DNA of 64,000 bases from JBMNCQ01 sp049366715 (lineage in GTDB: Bacteria > Bacillota > Peptococcia > Peptococcales > BICA1-8): contig JBMNCQ010000040.1 in the NCBI GenBank assembly GCA_049366715.1, positions 6,394 to 70,393 on the forward strand, given 5' to 3'. Under the pieces are notes generated by a model, which saw only the letters and a list, made by a program, of their open reading frames with translations, was not told the origin of the DNA and did no database searches. The stretch's first letter is position 1; each line of letters begins with the position of its first letter. The position numbers and the translations under genes are program-made. This document shows positions 34,053 through 42,146 of this stretch, in pieces.

Positions 34053-35110
34053 AAGAGGCAAGCGAATTATATCATATTGATGAGGATGAATTACTGGATT
34101 TTAGTGCCAATATTAATCCCCTGGGCCCGCCGGCAGCAATATATGAAGTGATTACGAATAATCTAGCGAAAATCAAACACTATCCGGATAGTAGAAATAA
34201 AGACTTGAAAAACAGGTTAGCCGCCCATTTAAGTCTCTCCGACAATAATATTGTAATGGGCAATGGTGCTTCGGAGTTAATATTTTTATTAATCAATTAT
34301 CTTCGTCCGTCCCAGGTCTGGATACCATCGCCCACTTTTGCGGAATATGAGATCGCAGCACGGAGTTGTCATGCTCAGATAACAAGGCTGCCTCTTGGCG
34401 GGGAGAAAATGAATATCTTTAATTTGGACAAGCTGCAAGGAATGGCTGAGAATGATTTAATATTTATTTGTAATCCTAACAACCCTACCGGCCAATTGTA
34501 CCCTGCATTTTTTTTAGAAGAAGTATATAATATAATAAAAAACAGCAAGGCTTATTTCGTTATTGATGAATCTTTTTTGGACTTTCTGGAAGATAAAAAA
34601 AGTATTTCTTTTATGGGTAGAATAAACGAATATTCCCGTCTTATTGTGCTGTATTCTTTAACGAAATTTTTTACCATTCCCGGATTACGTCTGGGTGCAC
34701 TTATCACAAATCCCTCTTTAGCCGGGGAGTTTGAAGGTATCCGGGATCCCTGGAATATTAATATTTTTGCACAGCTGGCAGGGGTTACTGCCCTGCAAGA
34801 TGAGGACTTTATGAAGACTACTCTGGATTTTTATAAAGAAGAGAAAAAATTTCTTTTTTCACGTTTAGCAGCAATGGAAGGAATTAGGCCCTTGCCACCA
34901 AGTGCTAATTTTATTTTTATTAAGCTCCAGCCTCCTCATACGGCCAGTAAAATTTGTGAGCTCTTAGCCCACGAGAACATTTTAGTGCGAAATTGTAATT
35001 CTTATCCCTATTTAGGAGAAGAATATTTACGTGTTGCAATTAAAGCACGGGCCGAAAATCTCAGGCTGCTGGCGAAACTTGAGGAGAAACTTTCGAATAA
35101 TGGGACGTGA
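34019..35110 (+). CDS. cobD: L-threonine-O-3-phosphate decarboxylase
   Basis: 363-residue PLP enzyme of the histidinol-phosphate aminotransferase-like group producing (R)-1-amino-2-propanol phosphate. HGGNLKEASELY and LLDFSANINPLGPP are the CobD N-terminal signature; FICNPNNPTGQLY and the PLP lysine in YSLTKFFTIPGLRLG follow, with LRVAIKARAEN at the end. TTG start with GAGGAGGAAG about 7 nt upstream, inside pduX. Unlike some clostridial CobD proteins it has no C-terminal Cys-rich extension. Confidence 0.92.
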   Translation: MQQHRKHGGNLKEASELYHIDEDELLDFSANINPLGPPAAIYEVITNNLAKIKHYPDSRNKDLKNRLAAHLSLSDNNIVMGNGASELIFLLINYLRPSQVWIPSPTFAEYEIAARSCHAQITRLPLGGEKMNIFNLDKLQGMAENDLIFICNPNNPTGQLYPAFFLEEVYNIIKNSKAYFVIDESFLDFLEDKKSISFMGRINEYSRLIVLYSLTKFFTIPGLRLGALITNPSLAGEFEGIRDPWNINIFAQLAGVTALQDEDFMKTTLDFYKEEKKFLFSRLAAMEGIRPLPPSANFIFIKLQPPHTASKICELLAHENILVRNCNSYPYLGEEYLRVAIKARAENLRLLAKLEEKLSNNGT

Positions 35111-35115
35111 GAAAA

Positions 35116-35727
35116 ATGACAAAAATTATTTTTGTGCGGCATGGGGAGACCGAATGGAATGATACGGGTAAATACCAGGGCCATACCGACATTCCCTTAA
35201 GCCAGACCGGTTTGGAACAGGCGGTAAAAGTTTCATTAAGGCTGGCAAATGAGCGGATAGCTGCAGTATATTCCAGTGACCTGCTAAGAGCCCGGCAGAC
35301 CGCGGAATTAATTGCGGTCAGGCACAACCTGAGTGTAAGGACGAGAGCGGAATTCAGGGAAATCAATTTTGGTGTTTGGGAAGGAAAGACCTTTAAGGAA
35401 ATAAACCATCTCTATCCTGATTTACTGAAAACATGGCTGGAAGAACCGGAGAAGTTGATTATTCCCGAAGGTGAAACTTTTCAGCAGCTAACCGGGCGGA
35501 CCTTTAACGGTCTTTCTGAAATTCAAGCAAACCATGAGGGGGAAACAATAGTAGTAGTTGCTCATGGCGGAACAATTGGCGCAGTTATGTGCAGCGTCCT
35601 GGAAATAAAATTAAATAATCTCTGGAAAATAAAGCAAGGCAATACAGGAATAAGTATTATCGAATTTCATGATAATAAAGGTATTCTTACATTATTTAAT
35701 GATACTTTGCATTTGAATATTTCCTAA
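35116..35727 (+). CDS. cobC: Histidine phosphatase family protein, probable alpha-ribazole phosphatase
   Basis: 203-residue phosphoglycerate-mutase-fold phosphatase: catalytic FVRHGETEWN, VYSSDLLRARQTAELI, FGVWEGKTFKEI and the second His in VVAHGGTIGAV. As last gene of the cobalamin operon it most likely removes the 5'-phosphate of alpha-ribazole phosphate or cobalamin phosphate, but the fold is shared with many phosphatases. ATG 35116 gives the normal MTKIIFVRHG; GTG 35107 is the alternative. Confidence 0.85.
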   Translation: MTKIIFVRHGETEWNDTGKYQGHTDIPLSQTGLEQAVKVSLRLANERIAAVYSSDLLRARQTAELIAVRHNLSVRTRAEFREINFGVWEGKTFKEINHLYPDLLKTWLEEPEKLIIPEGETFQQLTGRTFNGLSEIQANHEGETIVVVAHGGTIGAVMCSVLEIKLNNLWKIKQGNTGISIIEFHDNKGILTLFNDTLHLNIS

Positions 35728-35740
35728 TTGGGTGAAAAAA

Positions 35741-36031
35741 ATGTTACTTAGAAAGAAATCATTATTGAAAAGGATCGCTTTCCTGGTAAATTTACCGCAA
35801 AGTTTACCATTGGCCTGGAAATTATTAAAAGACAGGAGATTGCCGCTGGCAAATAAGTTGTTTTTTACAGGATTGTCTTTGGCATATCTCATCTTCCCCT
35901 ATGATTTAATTCCTGATATTCCGATTTTAGGGCAACTTGATGATTTTACGGTTTTTATGTTCTTATTTAATTGGTTTTTAAACAAAGTGCCCTCTGAAAT
36001 ATTACAGGAATACGGTTGGAAGAAAGAGTGA
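35741..36031 (+). CDS. YkvA/DUF1232 small membrane protein
   Basis: 96 residues. The DUF1232 core is visible as LANKLFFTGLSLAYLIFPYD followed by LIPDIPILGQLDDFTVF, with the characteristic YDLIPD and LDD motifs. Basic N-terminus, one or two hydrophobic helices. GGGTG lies 6 nt before ATG 35741; GTG 35732 is part of that site. Function unknown. It follows the cobalamin operon closely and may be co-transcribed. Confidence 0.82.
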   Translation: MLLRKKSLLKRIAFLVNLPQSLPLAWKLLKDRRLPLANKLFFTGLSLAYLIFPYDLIPDIPILGQLDDFTVFMFLFNWFLNKVPSEILQEYGWKKE

Positions 36032-36041
36032 GGGATAAAAT

Positions 36042-36437
36042 ATGGGCAAATTATTTTTAGCTTTTACATTAATACCTTTGGTAGAAGTCGCTTTATTAGT
36101 AAAGCTGGGTCAGTATTTCGGAGCACTTCCCACTATTTTACTGGTAATTTTCACAGGGGGGGTAGGCGTCTTTCTGGCTAAGAGTCAGGGGTTGTTTGTT
36201 TTGAGCAAGATCCAGTATGAACTACAACAGGGTATGGTACCCGGAAATGCCTTAATCGACGCTCTTTTGGTATTGATAGGTTCTGTTTTTCTGATCACTC
36301 CGGGTTTATTAACGGATTGTGCCGGTTTCTTGCTGTTATTTCCTTTTTCCCGTACGATCGTTAGAAATTATTTAAAATATAAATTTAAAAATATGATCGA
36401 TAATGGAAAAGTTAATGTTTATTTTGGCAAATTTTAA
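36042..36437 (+). CDS. fxsA: FxsA family membrane protein
   Basis: 131 residues with the FxsA pattern: FTLIPLVEVALLVKLGQYF, then GGVGVFLAKSQG, an amphipathic stretch and LLVLIGSVFLITPGLLTDC with LFPFSRTIVR. About three to four membrane segments. In E. coli FxsA relieves exclusion of phage T7 by the F plasmid when overproduced; the natural role is unknown. The ATG follows GAGTGAGGG. Confidence 0.9.
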   Translation: MGKLFLAFTLIPLVEVALLVKLGQYFGALPTILLVIFTGGVGVFLAKSQGLFVLSKIQYELQQGMVPGNALIDALLVLIGSVFLITPGLLTDCAGFLLLFPFSRTIVRNYLKYKFKNMIDNGKVNVYFGKF

Positions 36438-36446
36438 TGATATAAT
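36438..36446 (+). promoter_or_regulatory. Extended -10 promoter candidate of guaB
   Basis: TGATATAAT has TGN plus a perfect TATAAT, immediately after the fxsA stop and about 30 nt before the guaB start. No convincing -35. Confidence 0.5.
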
Positions 36447-36476
36447 CATAGCTAAAAATTAGTAGGAGGATTAGCG

Positions 36477-37925
36477 GTGAATACAAAATTCAGTAAACTG
36501 GGTTTGACCTTTGATGATGTATTATTAGTTCCTGCCAAATCCAACGTTTTGCCCAAGGATGTTGATATAACGACCAAACTTACGAAAGAGATTAAGTTAA
36601 ATATTCCTTTAATTAGCGCAGGAATGGATACTGTAACTGATTCAAGACTGGCCAGGGCGATAGCCCGTGAGGGTGGTTTAGGCATAATTCATAAAAATAT
36701 GTCGATTCTGCAGCAGGCCGGTGAGGTTGATAAAGTCAAAAGGTCTGAACACGGTGTCATTACAGATCCGATATCATTAAGGCCGGAGCATTTTATCAGT
36801 GATGCTTTGGAAATGATGGCGAAATATCATATTTCCGGAGTGCCTATTATCGATAATGGGAAACTGATCGGCATAATTACCAATCGCGACCTGAGATTTG
36901 AAACCAATTATACAAGAAAAATTAAAGATGTGATGACCAAGGAGAACTTAGTTACTGCTGCTATTGGAACAACTTTGGATGAAGCCAAAAATATTCTGCA
37001 GCAGCACAAAGTTGAAAAACTACCTTTAGTTGACGAAAATTTTAACCTTAAAGGTCTTATTACCATTAAAGACATTGAGAAGGCCAGACAATATCCAAAC
37101 TCGGCCAAAGATTCTCAGGGCAGATTGCTGGCCGGAGCAGCAGTTGGTGTTAGTAATGATACCATGCAGAGAGTCAATGCACTTGTTGAAGCCAAAGTTG
37201 ATGTCATTGTCGTGGATACTGCCCATGGACATTCACAGGGCGTAATCGACACCGTACGGAAAATTAGAACAAAATATCCTCAGTTGCAGATTATTGCGGG
37301 AAATGTAGCAACTGCAGAAGCAACACGGGATTTAATTGAAGCCGGGGCAGATGCGGTAAAAATAGGTATTGGTCCCGGGTCCATCTGCACGACAAGGGTG
37401 GTGGCCGGAGTAGGTGTTCCCCAACTTACGGCAATTTATGATTGCGCTAATGAAGCGAAAAAATATCAGATTCCCATTATTGCCGACGGAGGGATAAAAT
37501 TCTCCGGAGACGTGGCTAAGGCAATTGCTGCCGGTGCTGATATTGTGATGATCGGCAGCTTATTTGCAGGTACGGAAGAAAGTCCCGGGGAGATTGAAAT
37601 TTATCAGGGCAGAAGTTATAAGGTGTACCGGGGAATGGGTTCCTTAGCTGCCATGAAAGCAGGAAGCTGTGATAGATATTTCCAAGAAAATGTTCCTAAG
37701 CTTGTTCCGGAAGGAGTGGAAGGCAGGGTTCCTTATAAGGGCTCTTTAGCTGAAACAATTTATCAATTAATCGGGGGATTGCGGTCTTCTATGGGTTATT
37801 GTGGTGCTAAAGATATTTCTGCAATGAAAGAATCCGTATTTATTCAGCAGACCAGTGCAGGACTTAAAGAAAGTCATCCCCACGATGTATATATAACGAA
37901 AGAAGCTCCTAATTATCGTGTATAA
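36477..37925 (+). CDS. guaB: Inosine-5'-monophosphate dehydrogenase
   Basis: 482-residue enzyme oxidising IMP to XMP, the first step to GMP. Barrel start GLTFDDVLLVPAKSNVLP, two CBS domains inserted at about 95-215 (HISGVPIIDNGKLIGIITNR; VEKLPLVDENFNLKGLI), catalytic C304 in GPGSICTTRVVAGVGVPQ, and the mobile flap with YRGMGSLAAM. Complete, normal length. GTG start with GGAGG 8 nt upstream. Followed by a terminator. Confidence 0.97.
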   Translation: MNTKFSKLGLTFDDVLLVPAKSNVLPKDVDITTKLTKEIKLNIPLISAGMDTVTDSRLARAIAREGGLGIIHKNMSILQQAGEVDKVKRSEHGVITDPISLRPEHFISDALEMMAKYHISGVPIIDNGKLIGIITNRDLRFETNYTRKIKDVMTKENLVTAAIGTTLDEAKNILQQHKVEKLPLVDENFNLKGLITIKDIEKARQYPNSAKDSQGRLLAGAAVGVSNDTMQRVNALVEAKVDVIVVDTAHGHSQGVIDTVRKIRTKYPQLQIIAGNVATAEATRDLIEAGADAVKIGIGPGSICTTRVVAGVGVPQLTAIYDCANEAKKYQIPIIADGGIKFSGDVAKAIAAGADIVMIGSLFAGTEESPGEIEIYQGRSYKVYRGMGSLAAMKAGSCDRYFQENVPKLVPEGVEGRVPYKGSLAETIYQLIGGLRSSMGYCGAKDISAMKESVFIQQTSAGLKESHPHDVYITKEAPNYRV

Positions 37926-37937
37926 GATAATAACTGC

Positions 37938-37967
37938 AAGAAGGCTGATTTAAGCCTTCTTTTTTTT
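37938..37967 (+). terminator. Intrinsic terminator after guaB
   Basis: AAGAAGGCT (37938-37946) pairs with AGCCTTCTT (37953-37961), followed by a long T-run. Confidence 0.88.
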
Positions 37968-38016
37968 ATTGCTTCGCATAAATATGATACTAGGTATTGA
38001 GAGAGGGGGGATTTTT

Positions 38017-38811
38017 ATTACCAGGATAATTTTTATGTCCCGGAGAAATCTGGCCAGGATCGCATTGGTTACCGTTATCTTAGTATGTACATTAGGAGTA
38101 TTTAAAGAGTTCATTTTTGAACAAGCCAATCAAGCCTTAGGTGTTCTGGTACCAGGCTCCAAGCTAAAACCGATCTATTATGTAGATACTGAAGAAAAAA
38201 AACTTGCGATAAGTTTCGATGCTACTTGGGGGGCTGAATATACCCCCAAAATTTTAAATATCTTAGACAAATATAATCTTAAAACGACGTTCTTTTTAAC
38301 AAATATCTGGCTGAAGGAATACCCGGAGGTTGCCAAGGAAATCAGGATGGCCGGTCATGAAATAGGGATGCATAGTGTGACCCATCCCCATTTCAATCAA
38401 CTTTCCGAGCAGCAAATGATTGATGAACTGCAAGGAAATGCCCGGATGATCGCAGACATAACGAAATTTAAGGCAGTCCTTTTTAGACCGCCCTTCGGGG
38501 AATATAACAACCAGGTAATCAACATTACCCAAAGTTTGGGATTCATACCCATTCAGTGGAGTGTGGATTCTCTTGATTGGCAAGAAAATATGACCCGAAC
38601 AGAAATTATGAAAAGAGTAACTACCCGGATTCATCCCGGAGCAATTGTTTTATTCCATAATAACGGCACATATACCGCAGATGCCTTAGAAGAAATAATA
38701 TCATTTTCTCTGCAAGAGGGATACGAAATTCTACCTGTTTCCCAACTGCTTTATAAAGATAATTATTTCATTGACCAGCAAGGAGCGCAAAAGCTGAAAA
38801 AAATACCATAA
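38017..38811 (+). CDS. Polysaccharide deacetylase, PdaB-like, membrane anchored
   Basis: 264-residue NodB-type deacetylase with one N-terminal anchor (ARIALVTVILVCTLGVF) and an external catalytic domain. NodB motifs: SFDATWG (motif 1, catalytic D68), HEIGMHSVTHPHF (motif 2), RPPFGEYN (motif 3), and HPGAIVLFHNN. Motif 1 has Ala-Thr-Trp instead of the usual Asp-Gly-Pro, a variant I believe occurs in other Clostridia. Resembles PdaB, which acts on spore cortex. GAGAGGGGGG lies 6 nt before ATT 38017 with no canonical start nearby; ATG 37984 and ATG 38035 are alternatives. Confidence 0.85.
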   Translation: MTRIIFMSRRNLARIALVTVILVCTLGVFKEFIFEQANQALGVLVPGSKLKPIYYVDTEEKKLAISFDATWGAEYTPKILNILDKYNLKTTFFLTNIWLKEYPEVAKEIRMAGHEIGMHSVTHPHFNQLSEQQMIDELQGNARMIADITKFKAVLFRPPFGEYNNQVINITQSLGFIPIQWSVDSLDWQENMTRTEIMKRVTTRIHPGAIVLFHNNGTYTADALEEIISFSLQEGYEILPVSQLLYKDNYFIDQQGAQKLKKIP

Positions 38812-38868
38812 AAGATGTTCCGGGCAGAAAACAGGAGATAAGAAACAAAATAAAAAAATATATTAGAC

Positions 38869-39006
38869 GGGGACATATCCAGCTTCGCAGTTAAACTTGC
38901 TAAAGAGGGTGGGTCCTTGCCAGTTTAGAAGAATTGCAGAAAGTGTGCAGGGTATCCCGGGTTAGTACCGGGCAGTAAATATCTAAGATTCTGCAAGCGG
39001 AAACCG
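38869..39006. other. Structured intergenic segment between convergent genes
   Basis: No ORF of note in the 197 bp between the deacetylase and the reverse-strand mreB/mbl. TTGCAGAA (38934-38941) pairs with TTCTGCAA (38989-38996) enclosing CCCGG (38956-38960) with CCGGG (38968-38972); GGAC (38871-38874) can pair with GTCC (38913-38916). No T-run follows on either strand. Not recognised. Confidence 0.35.
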
Positions 39007-39008
39007 GC

Positions 39009-40055
39009 TTAATAACTTATGGCAACTCTTTTGAGGAGGCTCATTTTTTCCAGGGCTTTACCCGTACCTCTTGCCACACAGGTCAGCGGGTCGTCGGCAA
39101 TCAGGACCGGCATATTTGTTGTTTTACTGATTAAGAGGTCAATGTTATTAAGCAGGGAGCCGCCGCCTGCCAGCATCATCCCTGTTTCCATGATATCGGC
39201 GGCTATTTCCGGCGGGGTTTTTTCCAACGTAGAACGGACCGCTTCTATGATGCTGTTAAGAGGCTCAGCTAAGGCTTCAGATATTTCCTGGGCGGTAACT
39301 TCAATACTGGAGGGCAGGCCTGTTGCCAGATTTCTGCCCTTTAGGGTATAGGACGCATCCGGACTGGGGTTAACAGCATAACCTATTTCAATTTTAACTT
39401 TTTCTGCCGACCTGTCACCTACTTCCAGGTTATAATTTCTTTTCATATATTTGATAATTGCCAAATTCATTTCATCTCCGCCAACTCTTATCGATCTGCC
39501 GACAACTACGCCCCCTAAAGAAATGATCGCTACCTCTGTGGTTCCTCCGCCAATATCTACAATCATATTGCCGACAGGTTCATGAACATTCATTCCGGCT
39601 CCAATTGCAGCCGCAACGGGTTCTTCAATAATAAAGGAATCTTTGGCACCGGCTTGTTGAGCTGCTTCAATCACAGCCCTGCTTTCTACCTGAGTTATGC
39701 CCAGGGGTACCCCTACCAGGACCCGGGGCCGTACAACTCCCATGCCCCGTATTGTTTTACCGATAAAATATTTAAGCATCATTTTGGTAATATTAAAATC
39801 TGCGATTACGCCGTCTTTTAAAGGCCGAACAGCTACGATATTGCTGGGAGTTTTACCAATCATTGCTTTCGCTTCGTTACCCACGGATAGTAATTCTCCC
39901 GTATGGGCGTGTATTGCTACAACAGAAGGTTCCTTTAAGACGATTCCCTTGCCCTTTAAAAACACTAAGGTATTAGCTGTCCCCAAATCTATCCCAATAT
40001 CTTTGTTAAAACCTATTTTAAAGGTAAAGCCTGGTTTTTTTTCTTGTTTACCCAT
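39009..40055 (-). CDS. mbl: Rod-shape determining actin-like protein MreB/Mbl
   Basis: 348-residue actin-family ATPase guiding lateral wall synthesis. KDIGIDLGTANTLVF (phosphate 1), ADFNITKMMLKYF, VDIGGGTTEVAIISLGG (phosphate 2) and MLAGGGSLLNN (adenosine) are all present. About 13 extra N-terminal residues (GKQEKKPGFTFKI) precede the usual start. On the minus strand GAGGTGT lies about 6 nt before the ATG. It stands alone, away from mreCD, which is typical of Mbl or MreBH rather than the mreBCD operon copy. The subfamily is uncertain by eye. Confidence 0.93.
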   Translation of the reverse strand: MGKQEKKPGFTFKIGFNKDIGIDLGTANTLVFLKGKGIVLKEPSVVAIHAHTGELLSVGNEAKAMIGKTPSNIVAVRPLKDGVIADFNITKMMLKYFIGKTIRGMGVVRPRVLVGVPLGITQVESRAVIEAAQQAGAKDSFIIEEPVAAAIGAGMNVHEPVGNMIVDIGGGTTEVAIISLGGVVVGRSIRVGGDEMNLAIIKYMKRNYNLEVGDRSAEKVKIEIGYAVNPSPDASYTLKGRNLATGLPSSIEVTAQEISEALAEPLNSIIEAVRSTLEKTPPEIAADIMETGMMLAGGGSLLNNIDLLISKTTNMPVLIADDPLTCVARGTGKALEKMSLLKRVAISY

Positions 40056-40173
40056 TTACAACACCTCATTTTTAGGGTATTAATTATAGTATAATAATCT
40101 CTAAAATCTAGTATTTGTTTTTAAACAGCCAGTATACTTAGTTTGTGAAAAAAAGCGGAGGAGGTGTTTTTGG

Positions 40174-40281
40174 GTGGCAGGGGTCATTTTTTTTGTTCAG
40201 ATTTTAGTATTGTTTTTAATTCTGACGAGCTTAGATAAATCGCAGGAGCAAACCCGTCTTAACCAGGAGCAGCATCATTGA
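40174..40281 (+). CDS. Predicted 35-residue single-span membrane protein
   Basis: A small ORF starting GTG after a near-perfect ribosome site, GGAGGAGGTG (40157-40166), 7 nt upstream. It encodes MAGV, about 17 hydrophobic residues (IFFVQILVLFLILTSL) and a polar tail DKSQEQTRLNQEQHH. The terminator stem begins at the final base of the stop codon, and the gene is divergent from mreB/mbl. Ribosome site, hydrophobic design and its own terminator together argue it is real. Function unknown. Confidence 0.6.
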   Translation: MAGVIFFVQILVLFLILTSLDKSQEQTRLNQEQHH

Positions 40282-40308
40282 ATCCACCATCCGGTGGGTT
40301 ATTTTTTA
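40281..40308 (+). terminator. Intrinsic terminator after the 35-residue ORF
   Basis: AATCCACC (40281-40288) pairs with GGTGGGTT (40293-40300) with one T-G pair, then ATTTTTTAT. Confidence 0.8.
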
Positions 40309-40390
40309 TAGCTAAAAATAATGAAAATTAATATTGCAAAATCTATGCAGTTATGATGTAATTATATCATTGTGAAATGGAGGTGGTTTT

Positions 40391-41896
40391 GTGCAGAATA
40401 AGAATCAAGATAGGACACCATTATTTGATGCCTTGCTGAATTACGTTGATGAAAAAACGATTCCTTTTCATGTTCCGGGCCACAAACAAGGACGGGGCAA
40501 TGAAATTTTAACTTCTATATTAGGAGAAACGACAGTTGCCATTGACTTAACTTGTATGGAAGATTTAGATAATATTTGTAATCCCCGCAGTGTGATTAAA
40601 GAAGCGGAAAACTTAGCAGCGGCAGCTTATAAGGCAGAAAATGCGTTTTTTCTTACAAATGGTACCACCTCAGGCATTCAGGCAATGATTATGAGTGTTT
40701 GTAACCCCGGTGATAAAATAATTATCCCGCGAAATGCTCATAAATCCGCAATTGGCGGGATTATTTTAAGCGGTGCTTACCCGATCTATCTAGAGCCGGA
40801 GATCGATCCTTTTTTAGGAATCGCTCTGGGAATAACTGTAGATAAAGTAAGGGAAACTTTGCAGATTCATCCCGATGCGAAAGCCGTATTTGTCATAAAT
40901 CCTATCTATTATGGAATAACTTCAAATCTCCGGGAGATTGTCAAAACAGCCCATGAATTTAATGTTCCCGTTTTGGTTGATGAAGCTCATGGTGCTCATT
41001 TAGTGTTTCATGAAGAACTGCCTTTATCAGCTATGGAGGCAGGTGCCGATCTGGCTGCTTCCAGCACCCATAAGCTCGCGGGGTCCTTAACGCAGAGTTC
41101 ATTATTATTACATCAAGGCAAATTAATAAATCCCGATTATGTTAAGGCTGTTTTGAATATAGCGCAAACAACCAGTCCGTCCTATATTTTGATGGCGTCT
41201 TTAGATATTGCCAGAAGAGAGATGGCTTTAAAGGGCAGGAAAAAAATTGAGCAGGTCATAAAACTAACGAAGCAAGTAAAAGCTGAATTAAGAGAAATAG
41301 CAGGAATTTATGTACTGGATACAGATATTTTAGATGGTAATTGCAAATACTCTTTGGATCCCACCAAACTTGTGATTAATGTGCGGGAATTGGGCTTTTC
41401 CGGCTATGAGATAGAGCGGATTTTGCGCCAAAAGTATCATATTCAGATAGAATTATCGGATTTGTATAATATTATTGTTCTCATAACCATTGGTGATAAT
41501 CAAGAGATAATCGGCAAATTTCTTCATGCCTTTAAGGAGATTATCATGTCCAGGCATGCTGATAAAATAATAAGATATACCATTGACTTACCTCATATTC
41601 CCGAACAGCAGGTTTTACCCCGGGAAGCATTTTATGGCGAGACCCATATTGTTCCCCTGGAAGAAGCCGAAGGAGAAATCAGTGCCGAGATGATCATGGC
41701 CTACCCGCCGGGAATACCACTTATTTGTCCGGGTGAAAGAATTACCAAAGAAATCATCGACTATGTCCAGGTACTCCATACTGAGGAAGCTGAACTGCAA
41801 GGGACCCAGGACCCGAAAGTGAAAAAGATTAAAGTCCTTAATCGCCGTCTTGTCTTATTGCAAAGTCAAACCGGTACGATTCATAATGTTGGCTGA
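40391..41896 (+). CDS. Orn/Lys/Arg decarboxylase family PLP enzyme (SpeA-like)
   Basis: 501 residues. The N-terminal FHVPGHKQGRG, NGTTSGIQAMIM, HKSAIGG and VDEAHGAHL, and the PLP lysine in SSTHKLAGSLTQSS, are those of the Bacillus SpeA/YaaO group of group III decarboxylases. The C-terminal domain has YPPGIPLICPGERI. It lacks the N-terminal wing domain of the 700-residue enterobacterial enzymes. The substrate (arginine, lysine or ornithine) cannot be told from sequence. GTG start, with GGAGGTGG 5 nt upstream. Probably makes polyamine precursors. Confidence 0.9.
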   Translation: MQNKNQDRTPLFDALLNYVDEKTIPFHVPGHKQGRGNEILTSILGETTVAIDLTCMEDLDNICNPRSVIKEAENLAAAAYKAENAFFLTNGTTSGIQAMIMSVCNPGDKIIIPRNAHKSAIGGIILSGAYPIYLEPEIDPFLGIALGITVDKVRETLQIHPDAKAVFVINPIYYGITSNLREIVKTAHEFNVPVLVDEAHGAHLVFHEELPLSAMEAGADLAASSTHKLAGSLTQSSLLLHQGKLINPDYVKAVLNIAQTTSPSYILMASLDIARREMALKGRKKIEQVIKLTKQVKAELREIAGIYVLDTDILDGNCKYSLDPTKLVINVRELGFSGYEIERILRQKYHIQIELSDLYNIIVLITIGDNQEIIGKFLHAFKEIIMSRHADKIIRYTIDLPHIPEQQVLPREAFYGETHIVPLEEAEGEISAEMIMAYPPGIPLICPGERITKEIIDYVQVLHTEEAELQGTQDPKVKKIKVLNRRLVLLQSQTGTIHNVG

Positions 41897-41928
41897 TGTA
41901 ATTTAACAAAAGTATCTCAACAAATGAG

Positions 41929-41956
41929 AAAAGGACGCGAAAGTGCGTTCTTTTTA
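41929..41956 (+). terminator. Intrinsic terminator after the decarboxylase gene
   Basis: AAAAGGACGC and GCGTTCTTTT pair (one G-T) around GAAAGT, followed by T and A/T. Confidence 0.75.
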
Positions 41957-41985
41957 TTATTACTGTTTAATTGCGTAGAATATAG

Positions 41986-41994
41986 TGGTAAAAT
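41986..41994 (+). promoter_or_regulatory. Extended -10 promoter candidate upstream of miaB
   Basis: TGGTAAAAT is an extended -10 (TGN plus TAAAAT). It would give a leader of about 145 nt before miaB. No clear -35. Confidence 0.4.
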
Positions 41995-42146
41995 TTATTA
42001 TTAAGAGAATTTTTAAGCAGGTTTTATTAACGGTAGTTGGCTAGACTTGCCGCTGGTCTTTGCTAGGTAATGATTTAGATATTCAATATTTACTTGGGCA
42101 TAATACATATGGACGGTGTTATCGTAGGGAAGGAATGATTAAATCA

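Noticed and set aside
39582..40083. Plus-strand ORFs opposite mreB/mbl
   Set aside because: They are shadows of a strongly conserved reverse-strand gene with no ribosome site or family features.
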